Source: an uncultured Verrucomicrobiota bacterium
GTDB lineage: Bacteria; Verrucomicrobiota; Kiritimatiellia; Kiritimatiellales; Tichowtungiaceae
Assembly (NCBI GenBank): GCA_903826865.1
Contig: CAIKGD010000007.1
Location: forward strand, 124,001-188,000
Direction of reading: 5' to 3'
Length of the DNA stretch: 64,000 nt
A program made the translations under genes and the position numbers. Below are positions 55,838-64,000 of the stretch, piece after piece (positions within the stretch are counted from its first letter, which is position 1; the number at the start of each line of letters is the position of its first letter). The notes beneath the pieces were generated by a model. The model worked only from the letters and a program-made list of their open reading frames with translations. It searched no databases and was not told the origin of the DNA.

Positions 55838-57529
55838 ATGAAAAAATGCGCAGTTAAATCATGGTGGGTGTTTGTTGTTATTTGTTTTCTAAATGCTCAG
55901 GGTTTTGCAAAAGAATACACGAATGCCCCGACTCCTCCGATGGGCTGGAACTCTTGGAACCGGTTCGGTCGTAATGTCAGCGAAGAACTCATTATGGGGA
56001 TTGCCGACGCCATGGTTTCCAGCGGTATGAAAGATGCCGGTTACCAATATGTGGTCATTGATGATGTCTGGCATCAGGGTCGGGTCAACGAATTGATTTC
56101 ACAAAACGGAAAACTGATTGTATCAGACCGAATGGTTGAAGGCCGCGATGAAAACGGCATTTTAATCCCGGATCCCAAAAAATTCCCGCACGGAATGAAA
56201 TATGTGGCCGACTACGTTCATTCAAAAGGGCTCAAGTTCGGATTGTATACCGTGCCCGGCAAAAGAACCTGCGCCGGCTGCACAGGCAGTCTGGGACACG
56301 AAGAACTTGACCTGAAGACCTTTGCCGAATGGGGTGTGGATTTTATCAAACTGGACGGTTGCGGCGCGAAGGGCGGCCCGAAGGCGATCCTTTCCAAATG
56401 GCGTCCCTTACTGGATAAACTGGATCGCCGGATTGTTTTGAGTATCAATCTTGGAATTAATGATTTCAACCCGCAATTTGCCGATATGTGGCGGACAACA
56501 GGCGATATTAAGCCGGTCTGGGGATATAAATCGGGCGAACGGAACAGGTCTTGTTCGATTACCGATGTGATTGATTTACAGGCGGGGCTCGAATCTCTGC
56601 ACGGAAACGGCGGATGGAATGACCCGGATATGCTTCAGGTCGGCAACGGCAGCCTGACCGATGATGAAAACCGGGCTCATTTCAGTATTTGGTGCATATT
56701 CGGCGCACCGTTGATGGCGGGCAACGACTTGCGATCCATGTCGGAAGCCGCCCGTCAGATTCTGATAAACCGGGAGGCGCTTGCGGTCAATCAGGATGCG
56801 GCCGGCCATATGGGCCGGCTCATCAAAAATTACAAACCCAGGCTACAGGTCTGGGGCAAAAAGCTCCAGCAACGCGGTGCCGTAGCGGTTGTTCTGCTGA
56901 ACCGGACGGAACAGGAGGCGGAAATAACGGCGGATTTTGCAGATCTGGGTATTAAAGGAAAAGCATTCATCCGGGATCTGTGGCAGCACAAAGATCTCGG
57001 CCCGTTCTCAAAGAAGTTTTCCGCAACCGTTCCGTCCCACGGAGTAGTCATGGTGAAAATAAATGCGGACGAGCCCCTTGGTGAATTCGTCAGTCGGCCT
57101 GAAATAGGGGATTGTACGGTCTTGGAGCCCGAAGACGACGAACATGTTGTACAAATCGGGACTGTGCTCCACGAACCGGCCGGCTTCACAGGGGCAGGAT
57201 ATGTCAAAGGGGGCGAAGACATCGCTGGGATCCAGTCGTTCCGGATTACATTGATAACCCCAGAGGCGAAAAAGGGAACCTACCGGCTTGAGATGAGGTA
57301 CATAAATCCCGGGACGAACAGTTTGACATATGTGGTTGGTGGACGGGGAGTGCAGAAAGAGGTGCGGATGGAACTGCCGCCCACGGGAAAGCCGAATGAT
57401 TGGCAGGTTGCTTCTACTCAGGTTATGCTGCCCGATGGGATAAATCAGATGACAATCAGAGCTTCGGATGTGAAATCAAGCAACCTCCTGATTGATCATA
57501 TCAAAGTTATTTCATTAGGTTCTCTGTAA
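55838..57529 (+). CDS. Secreted GH27 alpha-galactosidase with C-terminal carbohydrate-binding domain
   Basis: 563 residues. Signal peptide ending at about residue 25; TPPMGWNSWNRFG opens the GH27 barrel; YVVIDDVWHQG follows; the nucleophile is D173 in FIKLDGCGAKGG, and the second Asp lies in NDPDMLQVGNG. The C-terminal 140 residues (about 420-563) form a beta-sandwich like CBM35 (EPAGFTGAGYVKGG; YINPGTNSLTYVV). Removes terminal alpha-galactose or N-acetylgalactosamine. Confidence 0.93.
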   Translation: MKKCAVKSWWVFVVICFLNAQGFAKEYTNAPTPPMGWNSWNRFGRNVSEELIMGIADAMVSSGMKDAGYQYVVIDDVWHQGRVNELISQNGKLIVSDRMVEGRDENGILIPDPKKFPHGMKYVADYVHSKGLKFGLYTVPGKRTCAGCTGSLGHEELDLKTFAEWGVDFIKLDGCGAKGGPKAILSKWRPLLDKLDRRIVLSINLGINDFNPQFADMWRTTGDIKPVWGYKSGERNRSCSITDVIDLQAGLESLHGNGGWNDPDMLQVGNGSLTDDENRAHFSIWCIFGAPLMAGNDLRSMSEAARQILINREALAVNQDAAGHMGRLIKNYKPRLQVWGKKLQQRGAVAVVLLNRTEQEAEITADFADLGIKGKAFIRDLWQHKDLGPFSKKFSATVPSHGVVMVKINADEPLGEFVSRPEIGDCTVLEPEDDEHVVQIGTVLHEPAGFTGAGYVKGGEDIAGIQSFRITLITPEAKKGTYRLEMRYINPGTNSLTYVVGGRGVQKEVRMELPPTGKPNDWQVASTQVMLPDGINQMTIRASDVKSSNLLIDHIKVISLGSL

Positions 57530-57619
57530 CTTTTCCTGAGAGCACCTGTTGTTGATAATCCGCTGAAAGCTGATCCGGCGTTAACGCGGAAGCAGTATGA
57601 TTTGTTTGATGACAAATAA
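57530..57619 (+). pseudogene. In-frame coding-like remnant after the GH27 stop
   Basis: Directly after the GH27 TAA, the same frame stays open for 29 codons (FLRAPVVDNPLKADPALTRK and so on) to a second TAA. The sequence is charged and protein-like rather than random, perhaps the tail of a lost gene or a former extension of GH27. Weakly supported. Confidence 0.3.
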
Positions 57620-57697
57620 TGACGGGACTTTGACTGTGAAGAAAACGGGTGAGTCAAGTCGCTGATTGGTGATATAACTTAAAAAAGGAGTATATTT

Positions 57698-59254
57698 ATG
57701 AAAACAGGAATTATGCCGGGACTGATTTGGATTATTGCTGCGGCAAGCGCTTTTGTATCGTTTGCTGAAGTCAAACCGGCCGGTATTTTCACAGACTGTG
57801 CAGTTCTGCAGCAAGGTGAACCGGTGCGTATTTGGGGAACGGCTGCGCCGGAGGAAACGGTCAAGGTGACGTTTGCAGATCAGATCAAAGAGACCAAGGC
57901 GGATAAAAAAGGCGACTGGATGGTGACGCTGGACAAGCTGAAGGTTTACGCCGAGGGACGCCCGCTGGTTTTCCAAGGTTCGGAAACCGGCCGGCCGGTT
58001 GAATTGAAAGAGGTTCTTGTCGGTGAAGTGTGGATGGCCGGCGGTCAGTCCAATATGGAATGGCCAATGAAAAATTTTAAACCAAACACCGAGTCCGATA
58101 TTAATAGTGCCAATGATCCGCTGTTGCGGATAGCGCATATTCCCCGTCTTGAATTTGCGGGTCAGAACGAGGACCGTCCCCGGTGGGAGAAAAGTACTCC
58201 GCAAAACGCAGCCGGATTTTCAGCGTGCGCTTATTATTTCGCCAGAAATTTGAGGAACACATTGAATGTGCCTGTCGGTGTCATAGTCTGTGCGGTCGGC
58301 GGAAGCCCGGCGGAGGCCTGGATGAGCCGCAAAACACTGGAGAGTAACGCGGATACCAAACGGGTTATTGATGCTTATGACAAAATCTGCCGGAAAAACT
58401 TTCTAAATGAAGAGGACTGTTTGAAGCAGGGCGAGGCTTATGAGCAGGCCAGAAAAGCGTGGTACACTAAGCACGCCGAGGGCGAACCCCGCCCAATGCC
58501 GAAAATGGGTCCGCAGCATTTTCAAAGACCCGGCGGTTTGAACGACACCATGCGTTCGCAAACCATTCCGTACACTGTTCGCGGAGTCATTTGGTATCAG
58601 GGGGAAAATAATTCCGCCTACGGATTTCATTACCGTACGGTCTTTTCAGAGCTCATCAAAGAATGGCGGGCGGAATATCAGAATCCGGAACTGCCGTTTC
58701 TCTTTGCTCAGCTGGCCACATTCGGTCCTCCGTCGGATTGGACCGAATTGCGCGAATCGCAGAGCTGGGTTGAAGACCATGTAAAAAATACCGGCATGGC
58801 GGTTCTCGTTGACGCCGGCGAAGAAAAAAATATCCATCCGCATTTCAAGGACAAGGCCGGCCTTCGCCTTTCGCTGCTGGCCCGCAATATGGTATACGGC
58901 GAGAAAGAACTGGTTTGTCACGGCCCCCGGCTGAAAGAATCTGTCCGCAAAGAAGGGTGCATCGAGCTGACCTTTAAAGACACCGGTTCCGGACTGGTTC
59001 TGAAACCGGAGGCTGTCAGTGCGTTTGAAATCTGCGGTGAGGAAGGAAAATACGTTCCGGCCAAGGCCGAGCGGGTTGGCGATAAAATTATTGTTTCTGC
59101 CGGAAGTGTTTCAGAGCCGCACTATGTGCGGTACGGCTGGAAGCAGTGGTTTATTCCAACACTGTTCAATGCCGAAGGTCTGCCCGCATCACCTTTCCGC
59201 ACCGACGACTTTCCGCCTGTGACAAAAGGCCGTTATTTGCTTGATCGGTCGTAA
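57698..59254 (+). CDS. Secreted sialate O-acetylesterase-like SGNH hydrolase (2)
   Basis: 518 residues; AAGGAG precedes the ATG. Signal peptide to about residue 24; N-terminal beta domain (TDCAVLQQGEPVRIWG); nucleophile Ser in MAGGQSNMEWPM; VIVCAVGGSPAEAWMS and VIWYQGENNSAYG are the remaining SGNH blocks; a small C-terminal beta domain closes it. Distant paralogue of the 44688-46805 gene but shorter and without the Pro/Ala insert. Likely de-acetylates glycans. Confidence 0.9.
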   Translation: MKTGIMPGLIWIIAAASAFVSFAEVKPAGIFTDCAVLQQGEPVRIWGTAAPEETVKVTFADQIKETKADKKGDWMVTLDKLKVYAEGRPLVFQGSETGRPVELKEVLVGEVWMAGGQSNMEWPMKNFKPNTESDINSANDPLLRIAHIPRLEFAGQNEDRPRWEKSTPQNAAGFSACAYYFARNLRNTLNVPVGVIVCAVGGSPAEAWMSRKTLESNADTKRVIDAYDKICRKNFLNEEDCLKQGEAYEQARKAWYTKHAEGEPRPMPKMGPQHFQRPGGLNDTMRSQTIPYTVRGVIWYQGENNSAYGFHYRTVFSELIKEWRAEYQNPELPFLFAQLATFGPPSDWTELRESQSWVEDHVKNTGMAVLVDAGEEKNIHPHFKDKAGLRLSLLARNMVYGEKELVCHGPRLKESVRKEGCIELTFKDTGSGLVLKPEAVSAFEICGEEGKYVPAKAERVGDKIIVSAGSVSEPHYVRYGWKQWFIPTLFNAEGLPASPFRTDDFPPVTKGRYLLDRS

Positions 59255-59283
59255 CGCAATATTAAAAGAAGGAGATTGCCGGG

Positions 59284-61044
59284 ATGAATAAAAAACTTGT
59301 ATGGCTGGGCAGTGCTTTCGCGGTTTGCAGAACGGTGCTTGGAACGACGCCCGCACAGCAGCCGAACGTGATTCTGGTTCTTACTGATGATCAGGGATAC
59401 GGGGATCTCGGCTGTCACGGCAACACCGTACTGCAAACGCCGAATCTGGATCAATTTCACAAAGAAGCCGTGCGGTTTACCAATTTCCATGTGTCGCCCA
59501 CCTGTTCGCCGACGCGCGCGTCGCTGCTGACCGGGCGATATAATGATGATACCGGCGTGTGGCACACCATTAAAGGCCGCAGTCTTTTGCGAACCGATGA
59601 AAAAACACTCGGCGATATGTTCCATCAGGCCGGTTATGCAACCGGTATGTTCGGAAAATGGCATTTAGGGGATAATTATGAATATCTGCCGGAACAGCGC
59701 GGATTTGAAGAAGTCTGGCGGCACGGCGGCGGCGGTGTCGGGCAGACTCCGGATTATTGGGGAAATGATTATTTTGATGACACCTACTGGGTGAACGGGA
59801 AGCCGGTTAAATTCGAGGGGTTCTGCACCGAAGTCTGGTTCCGGGGTGCCAAACAGTTTATTGCAAAAGAGGGTGCCGCCAAACGCCCGTTCTTCTGCTA
59901 TCTGGCGCTGAATGCACCGCATTCGCCGGATTACGCTCCCGAAAAATACAAAAAGATGTATGAAAACAACTCATACGGTGTTGATCCGTGTTTTTTTGGA
60001 ATGATCACCCATCTGGATGAACAGTTCGGATTACTCAGGACGACACTCAAAGAGCTGGATATAGAGGACAATACGATTTTGATTTTTATGACGGACAACG
60101 GCACCTCGGACGGCGTGAAGCTCGATGGTAAACACTGGGCCGACAGCTTTGTTGTCAAAGGATGCAATGCCGGAATGCGCGGTAAAAAAGGATCGGCCTA
60201 CGATGGCGGGCACCGGGTTCCTTTCTTTATTCGCTGGCCCGGCGGCGATATCAATGGCGGGCGAGATATTGACACGCTCACCGCTCACATCGACGTTCTT
60301 CCAACGCTGGCCGATCTGTGTTCCGTGCCGCCGCCGAAAGGCCGTCCGCTTGACGGAACCAGTCTTGTGCCGCTGTTGCGCGGGGATGCAGCAGGATGGC
60401 CGCAACGTACGATCTGTACTGATAATCAGCGCGGAGAGACTCTGGTCAAATGGAAAGACAGTGCGGTCATGACAGAGCGCTGGCGGCTGATTCGCGGCAG
60501 CGAGCTCTATGAGATCAAAAAAGACCCGGAACAGCGGAAGAATTTAACGGCCTCATATCCGGAGGTTGTTGCGACACTGCGCGCTGCTTATGAAAACTGG
60601 TGGCGGCAGATCTCCGCCCGGGGTGCGGAGGAATGTCTGATCACAATCGGCAACCCGCCGGCCGGAACGGTTTTACTGACCGCTATGGACTGGCACAGTC
60701 CGGATGACGGGGCTATTACCCCCTGGAATCAAGGATTGATTCGTGACGGAATGCAAACCAACGGGTATTGGGCGATCCGTACGGAAGTTTCCGGGCAGTA
60801 CCGGTTTACCTTGCGGCGCTGGCCTGCCGAACGCGGCGGACTGCTTTCAGAAAACTTTTTTCCGGTAAAAAGCGCACGGATTAAAATCGGCGGGATTACC
60901 GCCGAACAGGCAGTGAACCCCGGCGCGGACCGCGCGGTGTTTGAACTGACTGTACCCGCAGGTGAAGCCGCCTTGCAAACCTGGTTTGAAGGCGGCGGCA
61001 GAAGCTGCGGCTCGTATTATGTGGAGGTTGAGAGAATTCAATGA
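59284..61044 (+). CDS. Secreted Cys-type sulfatase with C-terminal extension
   Basis: 586 residues. Formylglycine site C74 in SPTCSPTRASLLTGRY; ligands in LTDDQGYGDLG and FMTDNGTSDG; KWHLGDNYEY. After the sulfatase domain (to about residue 440) comes a beta-rich extension of about 140 residues (VLLTAMDWHSPDDGAITPWN), as in a sulfatase subfamily of marine PVC bacteria. Its last 83 bases belong to a cassette repeated at 63641-63900. Confidence 0.93.
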   Translation: MNKKLVWLGSAFAVCRTVLGTTPAQQPNVILVLTDDQGYGDLGCHGNTVLQTPNLDQFHKEAVRFTNFHVSPTCSPTRASLLTGRYNDDTGVWHTIKGRSLLRTDEKTLGDMFHQAGYATGMFGKWHLGDNYEYLPEQRGFEEVWRHGGGGVGQTPDYWGNDYFDDTYWVNGKPVKFEGFCTEVWFRGAKQFIAKEGAAKRPFFCYLALNAPHSPDYAPEKYKKMYENNSYGVDPCFFGMITHLDEQFGLLRTTLKELDIEDNTILIFMTDNGTSDGVKLDGKHWADSFVVKGCNAGMRGKKGSAYDGGHRVPFFIRWPGGDINGGRDIDTLTAHIDVLPTLADLCSVPPPKGRPLDGTSLVPLLRGDAAGWPQRTICTDNQRGETLVKWKDSAVMTERWRLIRGSELYEIKKDPEQRKNLTASYPEVVATLRAAYENWWRQISARGAEECLITIGNPPAGTVLLTAMDWHSPDDGAITPWNQGLIRDGMQTNGYWAIRTEVSGQYRFTLRRWPAERGGLLSENFFPVKSARIKIGGITAEQAVNPGADRAVFELTVPAGEAALQTWFEGGGRSCGSYYVEVERIQ

Positions 61045-61222
61045 CGCGTTGAATTCTCATTCCGCAGGCAGGGGATTTTATTTTTGAAAATAAAAGAGGA
61101 GTACTATGTCGGCGAACTGGTTATTCCAAGTAAAAAAAGGTCTGGTAATTTGTGTTTTTACAGGCGGAATATGGACCGGTGCTCTTGCGGAGAAAGCCGG
61201 TTCGGCACCTGTGTCAGATTCG
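60962..61222 (+). repeat. Direct repeat copy A (sulfatase tail, leader, signal peptide)
   Basis: 261 bp nearly identical to 63641-63900: sulfatase 3' end, intergenic leader with inverted repeat, ribosome binding site and the first about 39 codons of the GH95-like gene. The copies differ by a one-base deletion in the former sulfatase codons and scattered substitutions. Confidence 0.9.
61032..61058 (+). promoter_or_regulatory. Inverted repeat in the GH95 leader
   Basis: GAGAATTCAA (61032-61041) and TTGAATTCTC (61049-61058) around TGACGCG, spanning the sulfatase stop codon, 47 bases before the GH95 ATG. Perfectly kept in copy B (63710-63736). Could be an operator or an RNA hairpin; no U tract follows directly. 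Confidence 0.6.
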
Positions 61223-63490
61223 TGTGCAGTACAACAGAACGCAGAGGCCAAACGGTCTGTCATGGAGAACCGGATCGGACAGGATTACGGGAAATTTCTG
61301 GCTCGGCATGATATGGTTTGGGAGCGCGCACCGCGGTACTGGGGCGATGCGCCGTTCCTTGGAAACGGAACGCTCGGCCTGATGATTTTTCAGTCCGGCG
61401 GGCAGTCGTTGCAGATGGATATTGGCCGGGCGGATTATTACGGTCACCGGGATCCATCTGGGGGCTGGCTCAATTACTCACGGATGCCTATCGGTCATTT
61501 TACCCTCGAAACCGTTGCGCCGGTTCAAAGTTTCAAGGGCAGGCTGGATTTGTGGAATGCGGAATTTACCGGCGTGGTTGTCACGGCGCAGGGAACGGTG
61601 AAGTTACGGGCACTGGTGCACAGCCAGCGCATGGTGATGATCGTTGACCTTGAGACATCCGGGAGCGAAAACAACTGCCGCATCGTCTGGCACCCTGACG
61701 AGGCAGTCCCGCCGAACAGATCCATTGCGATTCGGAAGCTGGCCCAAACACCAAGACCGGCGGGAAAAGAAGCGGCCTATAGATTTTATGAAATATGGGC
61801 GGCGGCGAAATACGATCCAAATCCGCCTTTCGGGCTCGGGAAGGCTGATGGAATAGATTTTTGCAAGCAGCCGCTGCTTGAAGGGGGCGGCACAACTACA
61901 GCCTGGTGTGAGGATCGGATCGGGGACGGCCGCCGTAGATTCTATGTGAGCATTGCCCACACCTATCCGCAGGATATTTCGCAGACCGAAGCGGTGGAAA
62001 CGGTAAATGCTGTCCGGGGTATTGCGCCGGAAGAACTGATCAAATCCCACCGGCAGTGGTGGCATGAGTATTATCCGGCGAGCTTCATTTCGCTGCCCGA
62101 TGCCTATTGGGAAGGATTCTATTGGATTCAGATGTATAAACTCGGTTCGGCCACCCGGCCCGACGGCCCGCTGATCGATGTGATAGGTCCGTGGTATCAG
62201 GAGACAACCTGGCCGCTGGTATGGTTCAATCTTAATGTCCAGCTGACGTACTGGTGTGTGGCTGATGCCAACCGTCTGGATATGGGGGAATCGTTGATCG
62301 GACGTTTTGAGCGGAATCGCGACACGCTGATTGCAAATATGCCGGAAAATTTCGGTGGCGAATGTGCCGGGCTCTCGACAACAACCGCGCAGGATTTAAA
62401 ATCGAAGTGGACCATCGAAAAATCGGGTGATTTCCCATGGGCGATGCATAACTGCTGGATGCTGATGCGGCGGAGCATGGATGAAAAGCGGATGAAAGAG
62501 CAGTTCTTCCCGCTGCTTAAGATGACAATAAACACATATTATAAAATTCTTCCGGAAGAAGGATCCGATGGTAAACAGCATCTGCCGAAGACGTTTTCTC
62601 CCGAGATTGGATATGCCGAAGATGCCAATTACAACCTTGCGTTGTTTCGCTGGGGTTGCCGGACACTGGTTGACCTCTGTCAGAGATTCAACATAGAGGA
62701 TCCCATGCTGCCTAAGTGGAAAACGACGCTGGAAAGGCTGGTTGATTTCCCGGCGGATGAGACCGGGTTTATGATCGGAAAGGATTTTCCACTGACGATC
62801 GGGCATCGGCATTTTTCACATCTGCTGATGATTTATCCGCTGTATCTGGTGAATGTGGAACAGCCCGGCGGACGGGAATTGATTGAAAAATCTCTGCGCC
62901 ACTGGATAGGTTTGCAGGGCGGGGCCGCATGGCCGAATAATTACACCTGGACGGGGGCATCCTCGATGGCCTCCGCGCTTGGGGATGGCAATCTGGCCCT
63001 CGAATACCTGAATAAAATTAAAAAAAACGGCACCAAGCTTACCTGCACTACGATGCAGGATTATGGCCAACCTGCCATAGAAGCCCCGCTGGCTGCGGCG
63101 CAATCCATCCACGACATGCTACTCCAAAGCTGGGGCGATAAGATTCGCATCTTTCCGGCTGTGCCGGATGTCTGGCGTGATGTCTGTTTTCACGACCTGC
63201 GGGCCGAAGGCGCGTTTTTGGTCAGTGCGAGCCGTAAGGACGGGAAGACGCAATGGGTTCGGGTTAAGAGTCTCGCGGGCGAGCCGTGCCGGGTCAAGAC
63301 CGACATGACCGAGCCGGTACTGGCTGCCGCCGGGAGTGCGCTGAAACCAATTGGCGACGGAGTGTACGAGCTGATCCTGAAAAAAGGTGAGGAGGCTGTT
63401 CTGGTTCCCGGGAACTGCAAAGATACGGCGGTAATTGTCGCTGCCGTGGAACTTGCCGCCGGTGTGACAAACTGTTTTGGATTGAAATGA
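61106..63490 (+). CDS. Secreted GH95-like alpha-L-fucosidase family protein
   Basis: 794 residues; AGAGGAG before the ATG. Signal-type N-terminus with hydrophobic stretch VICVFTGGIWTGALA. N-terminal beta domain (APRYWGDAPFLGNGTLGLMI; the Gly-Asn-Gly-x-Gly opening of GH95-type enzymes), then an (alpha/alpha)6 barrel with GPWYQETTWPLVWFNLNVQ, PKTFSPEIGYAEDANYNLAL and IGHRHFSHLLMIYPL, and a C-terminal beta part. The SPE and HRHFSH segments match GH95; exact catalytic residues I cannot place with certainty. Expected to remove alpha-L-fucose or L-galactose. Confidence 0.8.
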   Translation: MSANWLFQVKKGLVICVFTGGIWTGALAEKAGSAPVSDSCAVQQNAEAKRSVMENRIGQDYGKFLARHDMVWERAPRYWGDAPFLGNGTLGLMIFQSGGQSLQMDIGRADYYGHRDPSGGWLNYSRMPIGHFTLETVAPVQSFKGRLDLWNAEFTGVVVTAQGTVKLRALVHSQRMVMIVDLETSGSENNCRIVWHPDEAVPPNRSIAIRKLAQTPRPAGKEAAYRFYEIWAAAKYDPNPPFGLGKADGIDFCKQPLLEGGGTTTAWCEDRIGDGRRRFYVSIAHTYPQDISQTEAVETVNAVRGIAPEELIKSHRQWWHEYYPASFISLPDAYWEGFYWIQMYKLGSATRPDGPLIDVIGPWYQETTWPLVWFNLNVQLTYWCVADANRLDMGESLIGRFERNRDTLIANMPENFGGECAGLSTTTAQDLKSKWTIEKSGDFPWAMHNCWMLMRRSMDEKRMKEQFFPLLKMTINTYYKILPEEGSDGKQHLPKTFSPEIGYAEDANYNLALFRWGCRTLVDLCQRFNIEDPMLPKWKTTLERLVDFPADETGFMIGKDFPLTIGHRHFSHLLMIYPLYLVNVEQPGGRELIEKSLRHWIGLQGGAAWPNNYTWTGASSMASALGDGNLALEYLNKIKKNGTKLTCTTMQDYGQPAIEAPLAAAQSIHDMLLQSWGDKIRIFPAVPDVWRDVCFHDLRAEGAFLVSASRKDGKTQWVRVKSLAGEPCRVKTDMTEPVLAAAGSALKPIGDGVYELILKKGEEAVLVPGNCKDTAVIVAAVELAAGVTNCFGLK

Positions 63491-63580
63491 AATAAACAGA
63501 CATCACTGCTGTCTGATAAAACCATCATAAGGCGAATGCCAGTTTAAATATTTTAAAATGAAAATGTGGAAAGAAAAACG

Positions 63581-63709
63581 ATGAGAATAGTGACCATTTT
63601 AACATTGGCCGCATTGTTTAGTACCAGTGCGCCGGCGCAAGTGAAGCCGTCTTGCAAACCTGGTTTGAAGCGACGGCAAAAGTTGCGGCTCGTATTATGT
63701 GGAGGTTGA
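63581..63709 (+). pseudogene. Chimeric remnant: signal peptide joined to sulfatase tail
   Basis: ATG 63581 opens a clean signal peptide (MRIVTILTLAALFSTSAPAQ). After 20 codons the sequence runs into the repeated sulfatase 3' end in another frame and stops at 63709. The sulfatase frame itself carries a one-base deletion. It looks like a deletion scar from recombination that joined two secreted-protein genes. Confidence 0.7.
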
Positions 63710-63900
63710 GAGAATTCAATGACGCGTTGAATTCTCATTCCGCAGGCAGGGGATTTTATTTTTGAAAATAAAAGAGGAGTGCTATGTCGGCGAACTGGTT
63801 ATTCCAAGTAAAAAAAGGGTTGGTGGTTTTTGTTTTTACAGGCGGAATATGGGCAGAAGCTCTCGCGGAGAAAGACGGTCCGGCGCCTGTGTCAGATTCG
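63641..63900 (+). repeat. Direct repeat copy B
   Basis: Second copy of the 60962-61222 cassette, 2.68 kb away, placing the same leader, ribosome binding site and signal peptide in front of a different gene. Confidence 0.9.
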
Positions 63901-64000
63901 GGCACCGTGCGGCAGGACACAACGTTCCGGCTTGTGCTGAATACTCCTGAGTTGAAAAAAACAGCGGCTGGGACAGCGTATCGTTTTTACAGCGACATCA
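63784..64000 (+). CDS. Secreted protein, start only; shares signal peptide with GH95-like gene
   Basis: Open from ATG 63784 to the window edge (72 codons). The first about 39 residues (MSANWLFQVKKGLV, then hydrophobic, ending EKDGPAPVSDSG) are almost identical to the GH95-like protein. After that the sequence differs (TTFRLVLNTPELKKTAAGT), so it is not simply a second GH95 copy. The family of the body cannot be told from so short a piece. Confidence 0.75.
   Translation, partial: MSANWLFQVKKGLVVFVFTGGIWAEALAEKDGPAPVSDSGTVRQDTTFRLVLNTPELKKTAAGTAYRFYSDI

Overview
The window looks like a chromosomal segment of a Gram-negative bacterium of the Planctomycetes-Verrucomicrobia-Chlamydiae group, most likely a Verrucomicrobiota or Kiritimatiellota-like anaerobic or facultative polysaccharide degrader. 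The case rests on three Cys-type sulfatases among glycoside hydrolases, two PEP-CTERM proteins, a chlamydial-style long GreA of about 700 residues, a membrane pyrophosphatase, and a mevalonate pathway. This placement is an inference from gene content; no rRNA is present.

Layout. 1-9220: energy block with a membrane pyrophosphatase (minus strand, cut by the left edge), two divergent PTS EIIA/PtsN-like genes, and a complete F-type ATP synthase operon atpBEFHAGDC with short c, delta and epsilon subunits. 9360-24510: housekeeping and small genes (HU, metF, feoB-feoA-feoC, lipoproteins, an AsmA-like protein, an M13 peptidase, a ribbon-helix-helix protein, pyrF, a CYTH enzyme, glnS, Rrf2 regulator-cysK), plus PEP-CTERM proteins. 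This part carries a 121-bp hairpin element, a 26-codon membrane-peptide ORF and a pair of near-identical promoters.

24590-35420: mevalonate cluster (HMG-CoA reductase, type 2 IPP isomerase, HMG-CoA synthase, two mevalonate-kinase-like GHMP kinases). It is interrupted once by an AT-rich DUF2971 gene between inverted repeats and once by a GH51-like glycosidase with two sulfatases. 35410-48200: glycosyltransferase, long GreA, tRNA-Phe, two tiny basic-protein ORFs with strong ribosome binding sites, a TonB-dependent receptor, ilvD, a secreted nitroreductase, a cupin, a sialate-O-acetylesterase-like protein, a secreted FMN-binding protein and a ferritin-VIT iron transporter fusion.

48450-64000: carbohydrate island. 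First comes a four-gene unit: a GH38-like protein that lacks the usual catalytic Asp, a PfkB kinase, a cupin resembling sugar isomerases and a mannitol-phosphate-dehydrogenase-like enzyme. Together these suggest a mannose/fructose/mannitol route. It is followed by a GHL15-like glycosidase, a GH27 alpha-galactosidase, an acetylesterase, a sulfatase and a GH95-like fucosidase, which fits breakdown of an acetylated, sulfated, galactose- and fucose-bearing glycan. At the right end a 261-bp cassette (sulfatase tail, leader hairpin, ribosome binding site and signal peptide) is duplicated and placed in front of a different, edge-truncated gene.
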